Position numbers and translations under genes: made by a program
Notes under the pieces: model-generated
Databases searched by the model: none
What the model was told of the DNA's origin: nothing
The model's input: only the letters and a program-made list of their open reading frames with translations
Shown here: positions 17,293 through 26,083 of the stretch, piece after piece
Layout: each line of letters starts with the position of its first letter
Position numbering within the stretch: position 1 is the stretch's first letter
Assembly (NCBI GenBank): GCA_910574745.1
Contig: CAJTCE010000006.1
Coordinates: forward strand, 85,239 to 149,238
Reading direction: 5' to 3'
Source of the DNA: Lachnospiraceae bacterium
GTDB taxonomy: Bacteria > Bacillota > Clostridia > Lachnospirales > Lachnospiraceae
Length of the DNA stretch: 64,000 nucleotides

Positions 17293-17868
17293 TTAAAATT
17301 TAATTCTCAAAAGGCAATAATCATATCCTTGCCGTATGCTTTGTATAATTTCTGTATGGACGGTTCTTTCAAAAATAATCTCAAATAGTTTTTTGCTATA
17401 TCCAGCAGTGCAGTGACACCATGTTAGCGAATTTGAGCTTTTTGCTCTTTCTAGCATAGGACATTCACACAAAAACATTTTTGTATATAACTGATCATCT
17501 TTGATAAACCAGCCAGCACCCTCTTCATTCAGAGCATTGACAAATCTACTCAAATTTTTATCTAAAGAAAAGTAGAGCTGCCTCAAGTTATTTGCTGTGT
17601 CTTCCAATCTGCCATTTTCATTACAATGGCACCCTTGGCGAATGTTTTTAACAGTTTTTTCATCAAAGCTATTTTCAAGAACAGCTGAAAGCTTTTCTAC
17701 CCACTCGGCTCGAATATCCGGTGTTGAATTTATAGCTAATGGAAGTTCTGCCATTATGCTTTCTGCCGCTTCCCTTGATACATTTTTTTCTAAACTATGT
17801 TTCAACCTTGTTAACTCATCTGTCTCCAATGTCGGAGAAACATACTCTGGCATAGAAAAATTTTTCAT
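17293..17868 (-). CDS. Uncharacterised cysteine-motif protein between ruvA and ruvB
   Basis: 191 aa. The conserved-looking features are cysteine pairs: IRQGCHCNENGRLED near residue 85, LCECPML near 140, and WCHCTAGYSKKLFEIIF near 155, ending with IRQGYDYCLLRIKF. The pattern recalls uncharacterised DUF6144-type proteins and, in the last segment, V4R/small-ligand sensor domains; I am not certain of either. ATG at 17868 follows AAGGAGAAAG. It is more AT-rich than ruvA and ruvB, which suggests later insertion into the operon. Spacing is 43 nt from ruvA and 99 nt to ruvB. The cysteines could bind metal. Confidence 0.7.
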   Translation of the reverse strand: MKNFSMPEYVSPTLETDELTRLKHSLEKNVSREAAESIMAELPLAINSTPDIRAEWVEKLSAVLENSFDEKTVKNIRQGCHCNENGRLEDTANNLRQLYFSLDKNLSRFVNALNEEGAGWFIKDDQLYTKMFLCECPMLERAKSSNSLTWCHCTAGYSKKLFEIIFERTVHTEIIQSIRQGYDYCLLRIKF

Positions 17869-17911
17869 ATTCTTTCTCCTTAAATTCCGATTCATGTCCT
17901 TTCTTTTACTT

Positions 17912-18514
17912 TTAAAATAAATTTTTCAAAGCCATTTTCAGAATTTCTTCCGTCGTGCTATCTTCCGTAACAGAAATCTTGGAAACTGCTTTCGCCGCCT
18001 CGCTGATGCCATAACCCAAAGCCGTCAGCGCATCTATTGCTTCTTTTCTTGCCGCTTCAAAGTTATTAGCAGGTAATCCGGTTTCTATTTGTTCTCCGCC
18101 CGGCAATGCGGTAACATCTTCTAATTTTATCTTATCCTTTAAATCCAGAATAACCCGTTCCGCTGTTTTTTTGCCGATGCCGGGCGCCTTGGCAATTGCC
18201 GATGCATCCTGGCTGTAAATAGCAAAACGCAAGTCGTTTGCGCTCATAACGGAAAGAATCGCCAAAGCACCTTTCGGTCCGATGCCGTTTACCGTGATCA
18301 GTTTTTTAAACAGCTCTAACTGGTCTTTTGTCTCAAATCCGAAAAGCTGGAAAGCGTCTTCCTTTACATAAGTATAGGTATGTACTTTTATTTCCGAGCC
18401 TGCTTTAAAGCCATAGCCGTAGGGGACCCTCACATTAAAGCCCATACCGTTTAATTCCACAACAATATTATCCTCGGAAACTTCAGCTACCGTTCCCACT
18501 AAATATGCTATCAT
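17912..18514 (-). CDS. ruvA: Holliday junction DNA helicase RuvA
   Basis: 200 aa. The N-terminal OB fold starts MIAYLVGTVAEVSEDNIVVE; the helix-hairpin-helix pair is seen in FKKLITVNGIGPKGALAIL and IAKAPGIGKKTAERVILDL; the C-terminal domain III ends the protein. RuvA binds four-way junctions and loads RuvB. ATG at 18514 follows GCAGGAGAG. The gene heads the interrupted ruvA-X-ruvB group. Confidence 0.97.
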   Translation of the reverse strand: MIAYLVGTVAEVSEDNIVVELNGMGFNVRVPYGYGFKAGSEIKVHTYTYVKEDAFQLFGFETKDQLELFKKLITVNGIGPKGALAILSVMSANDLRFAIYSQDASAIAKAPGIGKKTAERVILDLKDKIKLEDVTALPGGEQIETGLPANNFEAARKEAIDALTALGYGISEAAKAVSKISVTEDSTTEEILKMALKNLF

Positions 18515-18612
18515 AAATACTCTCCTGCTGATTTGTTTTTCTTTGCATGATTCTTTAACTCAATTTTTCATTTCAATCTGTTTTTACTAAAACATTACAG
18601 GAATTTTTATCC

Positions 18613-19104
18613 TTATAACAATTTGCGCTTTAATAAAATTTCACTGATAAAGCCGATAACATAACCGCTGAGCGCTCCCGTTATGATAAGAACGGGCAGA
18701 TACCATCCCACGGCGGCATTTTGCACTACAAAATAAGCTATGATCAGCTGTCCTATATTGTGTGCGATTCCGCCCGTCATGCTGACACCTGCCGTATCCA
18801 GAAAATCCACTTTTTTAAGCCCCATCATGACCGCCATGGAAAGCACAGCTCCTGCCAGGGAATAAAGGCAGCTGAACAGATTCCCAAACAACATTGCCGT
18901 CAAAAAAATTCTGGAAAATTGATAAACCGCTCCATACTTCCAGCCGTAGGAATAGAGTAAAAGAATGACCAGCATATTGGCAAGCCCGATCTTTACTCCC
19001 GGCATGGAAGGTGCAATGGGAAAAAGCGCCTCCACATAGGATAATATCATGCCAAGCGCCAGAAAAAGTCCCATCTTTGCCAGTCTTTCAGTACGCAACC
19101 GCAT
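18613..19104 (-). CDS. Gx transporter family / heptaprenyl diphosphate synthase component I-like membrane protein
   Basis: 163 aa with five or six membrane helices. It matches the Hpre_diP_synt_I/Gx family, with SYVEALFPIAPSMPGVKIGL and TGGIAHNIGQLIIAYFVV, related to the S components of ECF vitamin importers. The substrate is unknown; partners in Clostridia are often the NusG domain II protein and prenyl synthases or Rnf-type genes. ATG at 19104 is only 3 nt from GGAGG; TTG at 19098 is an alternative. It overlaps the upstream NusG-II gene by 17 nt, so the two are translated together. Confidence 0.88.
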   Translation of the reverse strand: MRLRTERLAKMGLFLALGMILSYVEALFPIAPSMPGVKIGLANMLVILLLYSYGWKYGAVYQFSRIFLTAMLFGNLFSCLYSLAGAVLSMAVMMGLKKVDFLDTAGVSMTGGIAHNIGQLIIAYFVVQNAAVGWYLPVLIITGALSGYVIGFISEILLKRKLL

Positions 19105-19459
19105 CCACCTCCTTTTCGGGGGAAACGACGGTTACCACAAGCCTGTGGGGAATGCAGGTAATCACTTCGCCGCTTTTGGAAATACTTTTACTGTTTTTGC
19201 AAATCTGATTGGCGCAGTTTGCTTCGGCTACGTAAGCTTTTCCGTCTTCAACTACAATCAGATTGTAATCGCTTTCTTTAGAGCCTGCCAAAAAGCTGCC
19301 ATCCATATTTAAAGGCATTTCCTGTATGACTTCGCCACCAAAGGTAATCACAACCAGGCCGCCCGCATCCCGTGTACTGTATATTATGAAACAAGCCGCA
19401 GAAATCAAAAGGATTCCTGTCAGAATGATTAAACTTCGGATTCTTTTTTTAGTCATCAT
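19088..19459 (-). CDS. NusG domain II-containing protein, membrane anchored
   Basis: 123 aa. One N-terminal membrane helix (about 8-27) then an extracytoplasmic NusG_II domain: VVITFGGEVIQEMPL, NLIVVEDGKAYVAEANCANQICKNS, and VITCIPHRLVVTV. Three cysteines near the C-terminal half are typical of this family. It has no transcription role; it is usually found with Gx-type membrane proteins. There is no clear ribosome site, but TACAAT lies 6 nt before the first ATG, so the mRNA might be leaderless. That last point is speculation. The 164 nt upstream (19460-19623) show no further gene. Confidence 0.85.
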   Translation of the reverse strand: MMTKKRIRSLIILTGILLISAACFIIYSTRDAGGLVVITFGGEVIQEMPLNMDGSFLAGSKESDYNLIVVEDGKAYVAEANCANQICKNSKSISKSGEVITCIPHRLVVTVVSPEKEVDAVAY

Positions 19460-19623
19460 GAAGCTATTGTATCACAATCGAACATACATTTCTATAAATA
19501 TAATCTATGAGCTATCATTTAGAGCTACGTTTCCGTTTCCACATTTACGGTTTGTTCAAAAGTCACTTCAAAAAATCCAATCCAAATACAATCCCGTCCC
19601 CAAAACCACATAAGATACCAAAT

Positions 19624-20577
19624 TTACATTTCTAAAGGTATTTTTTTCAAAAGTCCGTCTTCTATGGATTCCTGCAACAGGATAACGCCGTCATCCAGAA
19701 AATCCACAGTTTCCTTTAACAGCCCCTGGCTGACACATTCCTTTACAATCTCCCCGCAGATCATCTCAACCAAGACGCTTCCTTCATACTGCCGCATCCC
19801 CTCATCCCCCGCCGGAACACTCACAATTCCCATAGAAGATGTGGAAAGCCACGAAAAAGCATCTGATAATTTCCCCAATACCGGCAAATCCTTCATGCCG
19901 TAATGCGCCCATTTATAAAAAGGCATATATTTGCCATTCAGCAGATAAATGGCAGAAACAGCATTTTTCATAAAAAGGCTTAAGGCAAAATAAGCCGCTA
20001 CATAGTCCTTACGCATCAGGCATCTTCCGTAATTATACTGCCCTGCCTGTGCCATGACCACAAATCTGGAAGCCAGCTTTTTCAATCTTACTTCCTCAGG
20101 ATAGAAACTCAAAAGGGTCTTTCGAAGCTTCATGAATTCATCATTTCCTTCATGAAAAATCCTGCCGTTAGTAACCATAGCAAGCCTTTCCTCGGAAAGC
20201 TGATACCATTGATAAAGATTTTCCGGTTCTTTATCAATACCCAGATTGGCAAAGTAAAAATCTTTTGTGGAAAGCACGCCTACGCGCCCCCGCCCGTGGG
20301 ATGATACCATACGCATCGTTCCCATAAATTCTTTGGGCAGACCTTCATAAAATTTCTCCAGCCTTTCCCCGTATTTCTCTTTTAATTCATCCTCTAAGAA
20401 AATACAAAACCCCGGCCCGAAATCATGGTCTTTGGAAATTTCATCATCAAAGCCGAAACACTCTGAACCTTGTCCACACAAACCTATGGAAATATTGTTA
20501 AAATCTTTACCTGTAATTTCCTGCAATTCATTTTCACATTTCTGATAGTATGCCTGCGCTAATTCCAAGCCCTTCAT
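19624..20577 (-). CDS. DUF4037 protein with nucleotidyltransferase-like signature
   Basis: 317 aa. The N-terminal part contains GLCGQGSECFGFDDEISKDH followed by DFGPGF, which looks like the GS...DxD metal-binding signature of minimal nucleotidyltransferases. Residues about 190-300 form a helical DUF4037 domain (RKDYVAAYFALSLFMKNAVS, then MPFYKWAHYGMKDLP). Activity is unknown. ATG at 20577 sits 4 nt after GGAGG; an earlier in-frame ATG at 20589 lacks a site. It follows a TPR gene by 32 nt, a pairing I remember as common in Lachnospiraceae, suggesting a shared function. Confidence 0.85.
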   Translation of the reverse strand: MKGLELAQAYYQKCENELQEITGKDFNNISIGLCGQGSECFGFDDEISKDHDFGPGFCIFLEDELKEKYGERLEKFYEGLPKEFMGTMRMVSSHGRGRVGVLSTKDFYFANLGIDKEPENLYQWYQLSEERLAMVTNGRIFHEGNDEFMKLRKTLLSFYPEEVRLKKLASRFVVMAQAGQYNYGRCLMRKDYVAAYFALSLFMKNAVSAIYLLNGKYMPFYKWAHYGMKDLPVLGKLSDAFSWLSTSSMGIVSVPAGDEGMRQYEGSVLVEMICGEIVKECVSQGLLKETVDFLDDGVILLQESIEDGLLKKIPLEM

Positions 20578-20609
20578 AATTTCCTCCATAAATGCCCTAT
20601 TGCCAAAAT

Positions 20610-21413
20610 CTATTCCACATGAGACCTTACCAGTTCCGCATTCTGCAATAACAGTTGATAACTCTCATTTTCCCCAAAATGCAGCTTAACCTCTTTTGCC
20701 GCTTTTTCATAAAAAGAAAGGGACTTTTCATACTCCTCCTTTTTAAAATATACTTCCGCTAACCCTGCTAACGCGGCAGAATAATGGGCGTCAGTAGTTT
20801 CTCCCGTCAAAGCCTCGTACCGTTTTAGGGCATCCTGCAAAAGAGCCTCTGCTTCTTCCATGTTTCCAAGCTGCATTTTTACAAGAGCCAGATTGGTTCT
20901 TGTAGACGCCTGTTCCGATGCGCCCTCCGGAATCTTATCTATGATATCCAAGGCCCGTTCCAAAAATATGGCGGCCTTTTCATTGTCATTTAACTGCTCC
21001 AGTAAAATACTGATATTGTTATATAAGCCTGCAAACCGGTAATCTCCCGGCGGCAAAAGCTGTTCGTAAAGCTGTAATGCCCTTGCATAATAGGAAAGAC
21101 TCTCATTCAGTCTTCCTGCGGCGCGATAGCCCGTTGCCACATTCAAAAGCGTGGTGCCAAAGTGTTCCGTTCCGTCTAACTGCAGTTCCTCCATAAGCAT
21201 TAAGGTATCCTCTGAAATCTGAAAGCATTTGTCATATTGGGATATGCTCCGGTAAAAACCGATCATTTCATTGCCGATGGTAACATAAGCTCCATAGTCC
21301 TTTTCCTCACTGGCTTTTGTAAGGCTTTCACATAAAAATGCGTCAATTTTTTCCGGGGCTATTCCTTCTGTAAACATTTTATCGAGGGTTTGAAAAAAGT
21401 CGTTTGTGTTCAT
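20610..21413 (-). CDS. Tetratricopeptide repeat protein
   Basis: 267 aa built almost wholly of TPR helices, with repeats such as AAGRLNESLSYYARALQLYE, NDNEKAAIFLERALDI and KEEYEKSLSFYEKAAK. There is no signal peptide or membrane helix, so it is probably a cytoplasmic scaffold. ATG at 21413 follows GAAAGGA. It lies 15 nt after a frameshifted gene and 32 nt before the DUF4037 gene, and probably shares their transcript. The binding partner is likely the DUF4037 protein, by context only. Confidence 0.88.
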   Translation of the reverse strand: MNTNDFFQTLDKMFTEGIAPEKIDAFLCESLTKASEEKDYGAYVTIGNEMIGFYRSISQYDKCFQISEDTLMLMEELQLDGTEHFGTTLLNVATGYRAAGRLNESLSYYARALQLYEQLLPPGDYRFAGLYNNISILLEQLNDNEKAAIFLERALDIIDKIPEGASEQASTRTNLALVKMQLGNMEEAEALLQDALKRYEALTGETTDAHYSAALAGLAEVYFKKEEYEKSLSFYEKAAKEVKLHFGENESYQLLLQNAELVRSHVE

Positions 21414-21428
21414 ATGTTTTTTCCTTTC

Positions 21429-21790
21429 TTACCTGTCCGTCCATTCATCAAATCTCGTTGATATTTGCGGGTCAAATAAAGGACATCCAAAATCAATTAA
21501 AATATCCATAAGAGAGTTCATGTCTATTTCCTGCATATCATAGCAATCAAACCTTACGATTTGCGAAGTTGTAAAAATCTCAAAAGCTCCGCGGCCATCT
21601 TTTTCATAATGGTTTTGATCTAAAGCTTTCCAATCAGAAAAACAGAATGAATCTTTTTAAGAATTTCATCTATTGGAAGATTTTCTAACTCTTCAATTGT
21701 TTTACCATCGCAACATGCCAATTCATAAACCCTATTATTGTCGTGGGGAACTCCCTCCTTATATTTCCAAAAATTCAAATCCATACTCAT
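21429..21790 (-). pseudogene. Frameshifted small gene (one-base loss in a T run)
   Basis: The first frame starts MSMDLNFWKYKEGVPHDNN at 21790, behind CAGGAGGG, and runs to EILKKIHSVF before meeting a stop at 21620. The +1 frame continues from there with SDWKALDQNHYEKDGRGAF and ends FDEWTDR at 21429. Adding one T to the five-T run at 21638-21642 restores a single frame of 120 codons. The parent looks like a small soluble protein of a DLNFWKYK family I cannot name. Either the gene is broken or the base was lost in sequencing of a homopolymer. It is first in the run with the TPR and DUF4037 genes. Confidence 0.75.
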
Positions 21791-21887
21791 TTTGAAACCC
21801 TCCTGAAAATTCATTTTTGTTGTAATTATAATCTATTTTCCACAACAGCACAACTTAAAAAGGGTCATATCATATCTAAGATATAAG

Positions 21888-21941
21888 CGAAAATCTGCCA
21901 TAGATAAACCATGCAAAATAATAGTTTTTCCATGACAGATT
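21888..21941 (-). terminator. Possible terminator after leuD
   Basis: Twelve-base arms (21892-21903 and 21930-21941) pair fully with two G-U pairs across a long AT-rich loop, and on the minus strand are followed by TTTTCGCTT. It would end the leuCD transcript. The long loop makes it weaker than a standard terminator. The rest of 21815-21995 shows no gene. Confidence 0.5.
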
Positions 21942-21995
21942 ATTGTTTTTACATTATCAGAACTTTTTATGCAGTTTTTCTATTAACCAAATTCT

Positions 21996-22484
21996 TTATT
22001 TTGCATTGATATAATTAATAAGACCTTCCGCATCAATGATCTTCTGCATAAATTCAGGGAACGCCTGCCCTTTATATTCAGCGCCTTTTGTCCTGTCATA
22101 AATCATACCGGAATCAAAATCCACTTCCACTTCATCGCCGGCTTCGATCTCCTTTGCCGCTTCGGGGCACTCGATTATGGGAAGTCCGATATTGATGGCG
22201 TTGCGGTAAAAGATCCTGGCAAAGGTCTCCGCAATGACACAGCTGACTCCTGCCGCCTTAATGGCAATGGGCGCATGCTCCCTGGAGGAACCGCAGCCGA
22301 AATTTTTGGTGGCAACGATGATATCGCCTTTGTTTACCTTATTTACAAATTCTTTGTCAATATCCTCCATACAATGGGTAGCAAGCTCTGCCGGGTCGGA
22401 AGAATTGAGATACCTTGCCGGAATGATCACATCCGTATCCACATTGTCGCCATATTTAAATACAATTCCTTTTGCGTTTTTCAT
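21996..22484 (-). CDS. leuD: 3-isopropylmalate dehydratase small subunit
   Basis: 162 aa, the short archaeal/clostridial LeuD form. It begins [19 protein letters not shown] and has the [13 protein letters not shown] motif of the swivelling domain. With LeuC it converts 2-isopropylmalate to 3-isopropylmalate in leucine synthesis. ATG at 22484 follows GGAGGAATG, 12 nt after leuC. No leuA or leuB is present in this window. Confidence 0.97.
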   Translation of the reverse strand: MKNAKGIVFKYGDNVDTDVIIPARYLNSSDPAELATHCMEDIDKEFVNKVNKGDIIVATKNFGCGSSREHAPIAIKAAGVSCVIAETFARIFYRNAINIGLPIIECPEAAKEIEAGDEVEVDFDSGMIYDRTKGAEYKGQAFPEFMQKIIDAEGLINYINAK

Positions 22485-22496
22485 TTCTCATTCCTC

Positions 22497-23759
22497 CTAT
22501 AATCTGCATGGGCAGGAAATTTTTCCTGCTACGGCGCTGGCTGCTGCTACTGCAGGACTTGCCAGATAAATTTCCGAATCCACATGTCCCATACGTCCCA
22601 CAAAGTTACGGTTTGTAGTGGAAACGCATCTCTCGCCTTCTGCAAGGATACCCATATAACCGCCAAGGCAGGGACCGCAGCTGGGAGTGGAAACAACCGC
22701 CCCCGCTTCAATAAAGATTTTTAACAAGCCCTCTTCCATGGCCTGCATGTAAATTGCCTGTGTTGCGGGAATAATGATACATCTCATTCCCTTTGCCACG
22801 TGTTTTCCTTTGAGGACTTTTGCCGCACACCTTAAATCGTCGATACGGCCGTTTGTGCATGACCCGATGACAACCTGATCAATCATGATGTCTTCATTAA
22901 TCTCATCAATGGTCTTTGTATTTTCCGGCAGATGAGGGAATGCAATGGTCGGTCTTAATTGACTTAAATCAATGGTATACTCCTCATCATAAACCGCATC
23001 CTCATCCGCTTCATAAATGGTATAATTCTTTTTGGAATGCTCCTTCATGTAAGCAACGGCTAACTCATCCACAGGGAAAATACCGTTTTTACCTCCTGCC
23101 TCAATTGCCATATTGGCAACGGTAAAACGATCGTCCATGGAAAGGCTCTTCACGCCTTCTCCTACAAATTCCATGGATTTGTACAAAGCGCCGTCCACGC
23201 CGATCATGCCGATAATATGTAAAATCAGATCCTTGCCGCTGACCCATTCCGGCAGTTTGCCCACCAGATTGAATTTAATAGCCCCCGGCACTTTAAACCA
23301 TGCCTTTCCCGTAGCCATTCCGGCCGCCATATCCGTACTGCCAACACCGGTGGAAAAAGCGCCTAACGCTCCGTAAGTACAGGTATGGGAGTCAGCGCCG
23401 ATAATCACATCTCCCGCAACCGTCAGGCCTTTTTCGGGAAGCAGAGCATGCTCAATTCCCATTTCTCCCACTTCAAAGTAATTGGTAATCTGATTTTTGT
23501 ATGCAAATTCCCTGACACATTTACAATGCTGTGCCGATTTAATATCTTTATTGGGTACAAAATGATCCGGTACAAGCGCGATTTTATCTTTATCAAAAAC
23601 CCCGTCCACCTTCATCTTTTCCATTTCCTTAATGGCTACAGGGCTGGTAATATCATTTCCCAGAACAAGGTCTAATTCTGCCTCGATCAATTGTCCGGCT
23701 TCTACTTTGTCCAGTCCGGCATGTGCGGCAAGAATTTTTTGCGTCATTGTCATTCCCAT
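22497..23759 (-). CDS. leuC: 3-isopropylmalate dehydratase large subunit
   Basis: 420 aa, the clostridial LeuC length. It begins [17 protein letters not shown] and shows the iron-sulfur cysteines in [13 protein letters not shown] and [15 protein letters not shown], and the [11 protein letters not shown] motif. The [4Fe-4S] cluster performs the dehydration step of leucine synthesis with LeuD. ATG at 23759 lies 8 nt after GGAGG. It is divergent from a LysR regulator; no T-box was found in its leader. Confidence 0.97.
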   Translation of the reverse strand: MGMTMTQKILAAHAGLDKVEAGQLIEAELDLVLGNDITSPVAIKEMEKMKVDGVFDKDKIALVPDHFVPNKDIKSAQHCKCVREFAYKNQITNYFEVGEMGIEHALLPEKGLTVAGDVIIGADSHTCTYGALGAFSTGVGSTDMAAGMATGKAWFKVPGAIKFNLVGKLPEWVSGKDLILHIIGMIGVDGALYKSMEFVGEGVKSLSMDDRFTVANMAIEAGGKNGIFPVDELAVAYMKEHSKKNYTIYEADEDAVYDEEYTIDLSQLRPTIAFPHLPENTKTIDEINEDIMIDQVVIGSCTNGRIDDLRCAAKVLKGKHVAKGMRCIIIPATQAIYMQAMEEGLLKIFIEAGAVVSTPSCGPCLGGYMGILAEGERCVSTTNRNFVGRMGHVDSEIYLASPAVAAASAVAGKISCPCRL

Positions 23760-23854
23760 TCCATAGTCCTCCTTTTGATCTGTTATAATTTCAAAATATC
23801 AATCTAAAAAATACAAATCCCGCAGGCCTTCAAATGCTGCGCCTGATACGGTTA

Positions 23855-23875
23855 GATATTTTTTGTCATAATATC
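23855..23875. promoter_or_regulatory. Candidate LysR-type operator between leuC and the regulator
   Basis: GATATT-N9-AATATC is a perfect 6-bp inverted repeat, and contains the T-N11-A spacing expected for LysR regulators. It lies in the 349-nt divergent space 23760-24108, about 95 nt upstream of leuC. The rest of that space is very AT-rich and shows no gene, no T-box and no clear riboswitch. Binding is inferred from location and symmetry. Confidence 0.45.
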
Positions 23876-24108
23876 TTTTTATCATACTATCATAAGTCTC
23901 AATATAATTAAAATACATATTATTTATGTTTACTATAATTTAAAGTTATGATATTCTATTTGTATCTATCCAAGCCGTCGTGTTCAAGGCAATATCAATA
24001 GTATTCATTACAGAAAATATACATTTTTATATCGGCTACAAACGAAATTCATACCGTTACGGCACAATCATCATTGTTAATTTTTTAATGTAAAAACGGA
24101 GGTTTCTC

Positions 24109-25020
24109 ATGGAAAATAATTTAAATTTATATCATATCTTTTACACGGTTGCAAAAAATAAAAACATTTCCCTTGCGGCAAAGGAGCTTTACATCAGTCA
24201 GCCTGCTATCAGCAAAGCAATTTCCAAACTGGAAAACAATTTGGAAACCACCTTGTTTATCCGCAGTTCCCGCGGGGTAACCCTGACGGAAGAGGGCGCT
24301 ATTTTATTTGAACAGGTCAGGAATGCCTTTACTTCTATTAACAACGGGGAGGAACAGCTTCGTAAAATTGCCAGACTGGGGGTATCCCATTTGTCTATCG
24401 GCGTCAGCATTACTCTCTGCAAATACATCCTGCTTCCCTATTTAAAGGAATTTATCAAGGAAAACCCCCATGTGACCATCTCCATTACCTGTCATCCTTC
24501 TTTGGAAACGATTCGGGATATTGAAAACGGCATAACGGAAATCGGTCTTGTGGGCATCCCTTCCGATATGGGTACTCTGCATTATGAACCCATCTGCGAA
24601 ATACAGGATACCTTTATTGCTACAGATAGTTATTTAAAAAATCTCCGCATCAGGGAAAACGGAACCAGAACCTCCTTGTTAGCAAATGCTAATTTTATGA
24701 TGCTGAACAAGGAGAATATTTCCCGGAAATATGTTGACAATTATCTGACCTCCCACCAGATTACCATGAACAACATCCTGGAAATCAATACCATGGATTT
24801 ATTAATTGAACTTGCTAAAATCGACTTAGGGATCGCCTGCGTTATCAGAAACTTTGTAAAAGACGACATTATAAACGGTACGTTCAAAGAATTAACCTTT
24901 AAACGTACCATTCCAAAACGCCGGGTAGGCTTTGCATACAGGGAAGACGTCTCTATGTCCGACACCCTGAAAAAATTCATGGAATTTGTCAACAAACACA
25001 ACCTGCCTGACAATGAATAA
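24109..25020 (+). CDS. LysR family transcriptional regulator
   Basis: 303 aa. The N-terminal winged helix-turn-helix is clear: YHIFYTVAKNKNISLAAKEL, then SQPAISKAISKLE, then LFIRSSRGVTLTEEG. The remainder fits a LysR substrate-binding domain. It is divergent from leuCD across a 349-nt space with a LysR-type palindrome, so it probably controls leucine synthesis, perhaps with 2-isopropylmalate or a sulfur/amino acid signal as ligand. The ligand is a guess. ATG at 24109 follows GGAGG. It is convergent with the cysK-like gene. Confidence 0.93.
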   Translation: MENNLNLYHIFYTVAKNKNISLAAKELYISQPAISKAISKLENNLETTLFIRSSRGVTLTEEGAILFEQVRNAFTSINNGEEQLRKIARLGVSHLSIGVSITLCKYILLPYLKEFIKENPHVTISITCHPSLETIRDIENGITEIGLVGIPSDMGTLHYEPICEIQDTFIATDSYLKNLRIRENGTRTSLLANANFMMLNKENISRKYVDNYLTSHQITMNNILEINTMDLLIELAKIDLGIACVIRNFVKDDIINGTFKELTFKRTIPKRRVGFAYREDVSMSDTLKKFMEFVNKHNLPDNE

Positions 25021-25077
25021 AACCGCCGCATTTTCATATGGCAGGTTAGATTCCTGTAATATATCCTTTATTGCTTT

Positions 25078-26010
25078 CTATTCTCCTTCAAATAAAGGCG
25101 TGGAAAAATATCTTTCCGCCGTATCGGGCAGAACTGTTACCACGGTTTTGCCTTTTCCCAATATTTTTGCCATTGCAAGAGCCGCCGCAACGTTGGTTCC
25201 GCTGGATATTCCGCACATCAGCCCTTCTTTTCTTGCAAGGTCTTTGGCAGTCTGAATCGCTTCCTCATCACTTACTACATAAATATCCTCATAAATACTC
25301 TGATTTAAATTTTTCGGAATCAGGCCGTCTCCAATCCCCATCTGTAAATGGGTTCCTACCGTTCCTCCGGCTAAAATCGCAGCGTTTTCAGGCTCTACCG
25401 CCCAAATTGTAATATCGGGATTATGCGCCTTTAGTACTCCTCCGATGCCGCTCAAAGTACCGCCTGTACCGATGCCGGAACAAAAGCCGTCTATGGGTCC
25501 TGCCACCTGTTCTAAAATTTCCAAAGCCGTATGCCTCTTATGTACCATGGGATTTGCAGGATTTTCAAACTGCTGGGGAACATATACGTTGGGATTTTCA
25601 GCCGCCATCTTCATGGCGATCTGAGTACATTCTTCAATGGCGTCGCCTATATTTCCACCGTCATGAACCACAATCACTTCCGCACCATAATGCTTTACCA
25701 GTTTCCTGCGCTCCTCGCTGACAGAATCAGGCATAATAATAACTGTTTTATATCCCTTAACAGCGCCTACCAATGCCAGACCAATCCCCTGGTTTCCGCT
25801 GGTGGGTTCTACAATAATAGTATCTTTATTGATCCTGCCTTCTTTTTCCGCCTGCTTGATCATGTAAAAAGCAGTCCTTGTTTTGATAGACCCTCCTACA
25901 TTCAAACCTTCAAACTTGACCAGAACTTCTGCCGCATCGGAAGGCACTATTCTGTTTAAGCGGATAACAGGAGTGCTTCCCATACAATCGAGAACATTAT
26001 CATAAATCAC
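25078..26010 (-). CDS. cysK: Cysteine synthase-like PLP enzyme (CysK/CBS family, variant motifs)
   Basis: 310 aa from a GTG at 26010 with GGAGG 8 nt upstream; a longer frame from 26082 has no ribosome site. It is a fold-type II PLP enzyme: the Schiff-base lysine lies in GGSIKTRTAF, the substrate loop is PTSGNQGIGLA, and the phosphate loop is GIGTGGTLSGIGG. Standard CysK has GGSVKDR and TSGNTG, so two contact positions differ (D to T and T to Q). It may still make cysteine from O-acetylserine, but another acceptor such as O-phosphoserine or homoserine ester is possible. It lies just upstream of two DUF1189-like genes on the same strand. Confidence 0.82.
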   Translation of the reverse strand: MIYDNVLDCMGSTPVIRLNRIVPSDAAEVLVKFEGLNVGGSIKTRTAFYMIKQAEKEGRINKDTIIVEPTSGNQGIGLALVGAVKGYKTVIIMPDSVSEERRKLVKHYGAEVIVVHDGGNIGDAIEECTQIAMKMAAENPNVYVPQQFENPANPMVHKRHTALEILEQVAGPIDGFCSGIGTGGTLSGIGGVLKAHNPDITIWAVEPENAAILAGGTVGTHLQMGIGDGLIPKNLNQSIYEDIYVVSDEEAIQTAKDLARKEGLMCGISSGTNVAAALAMAKILGKGKTVVTVLPDTAERYFSTPLFEGE

Positions 26011-26083
26011 TGTTGCTTCCTCCAACTTCTTTTTGCTTTGTAGAACATAAAACTCAAATCTCTTTAAATATACTTTATGCATT

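Noticed and set aside
23760-24108. T-box leader for leuCD
   Set aside because: No GGTGG-type antiterminator sequence and no leader hairpins were found on the leuC strand.
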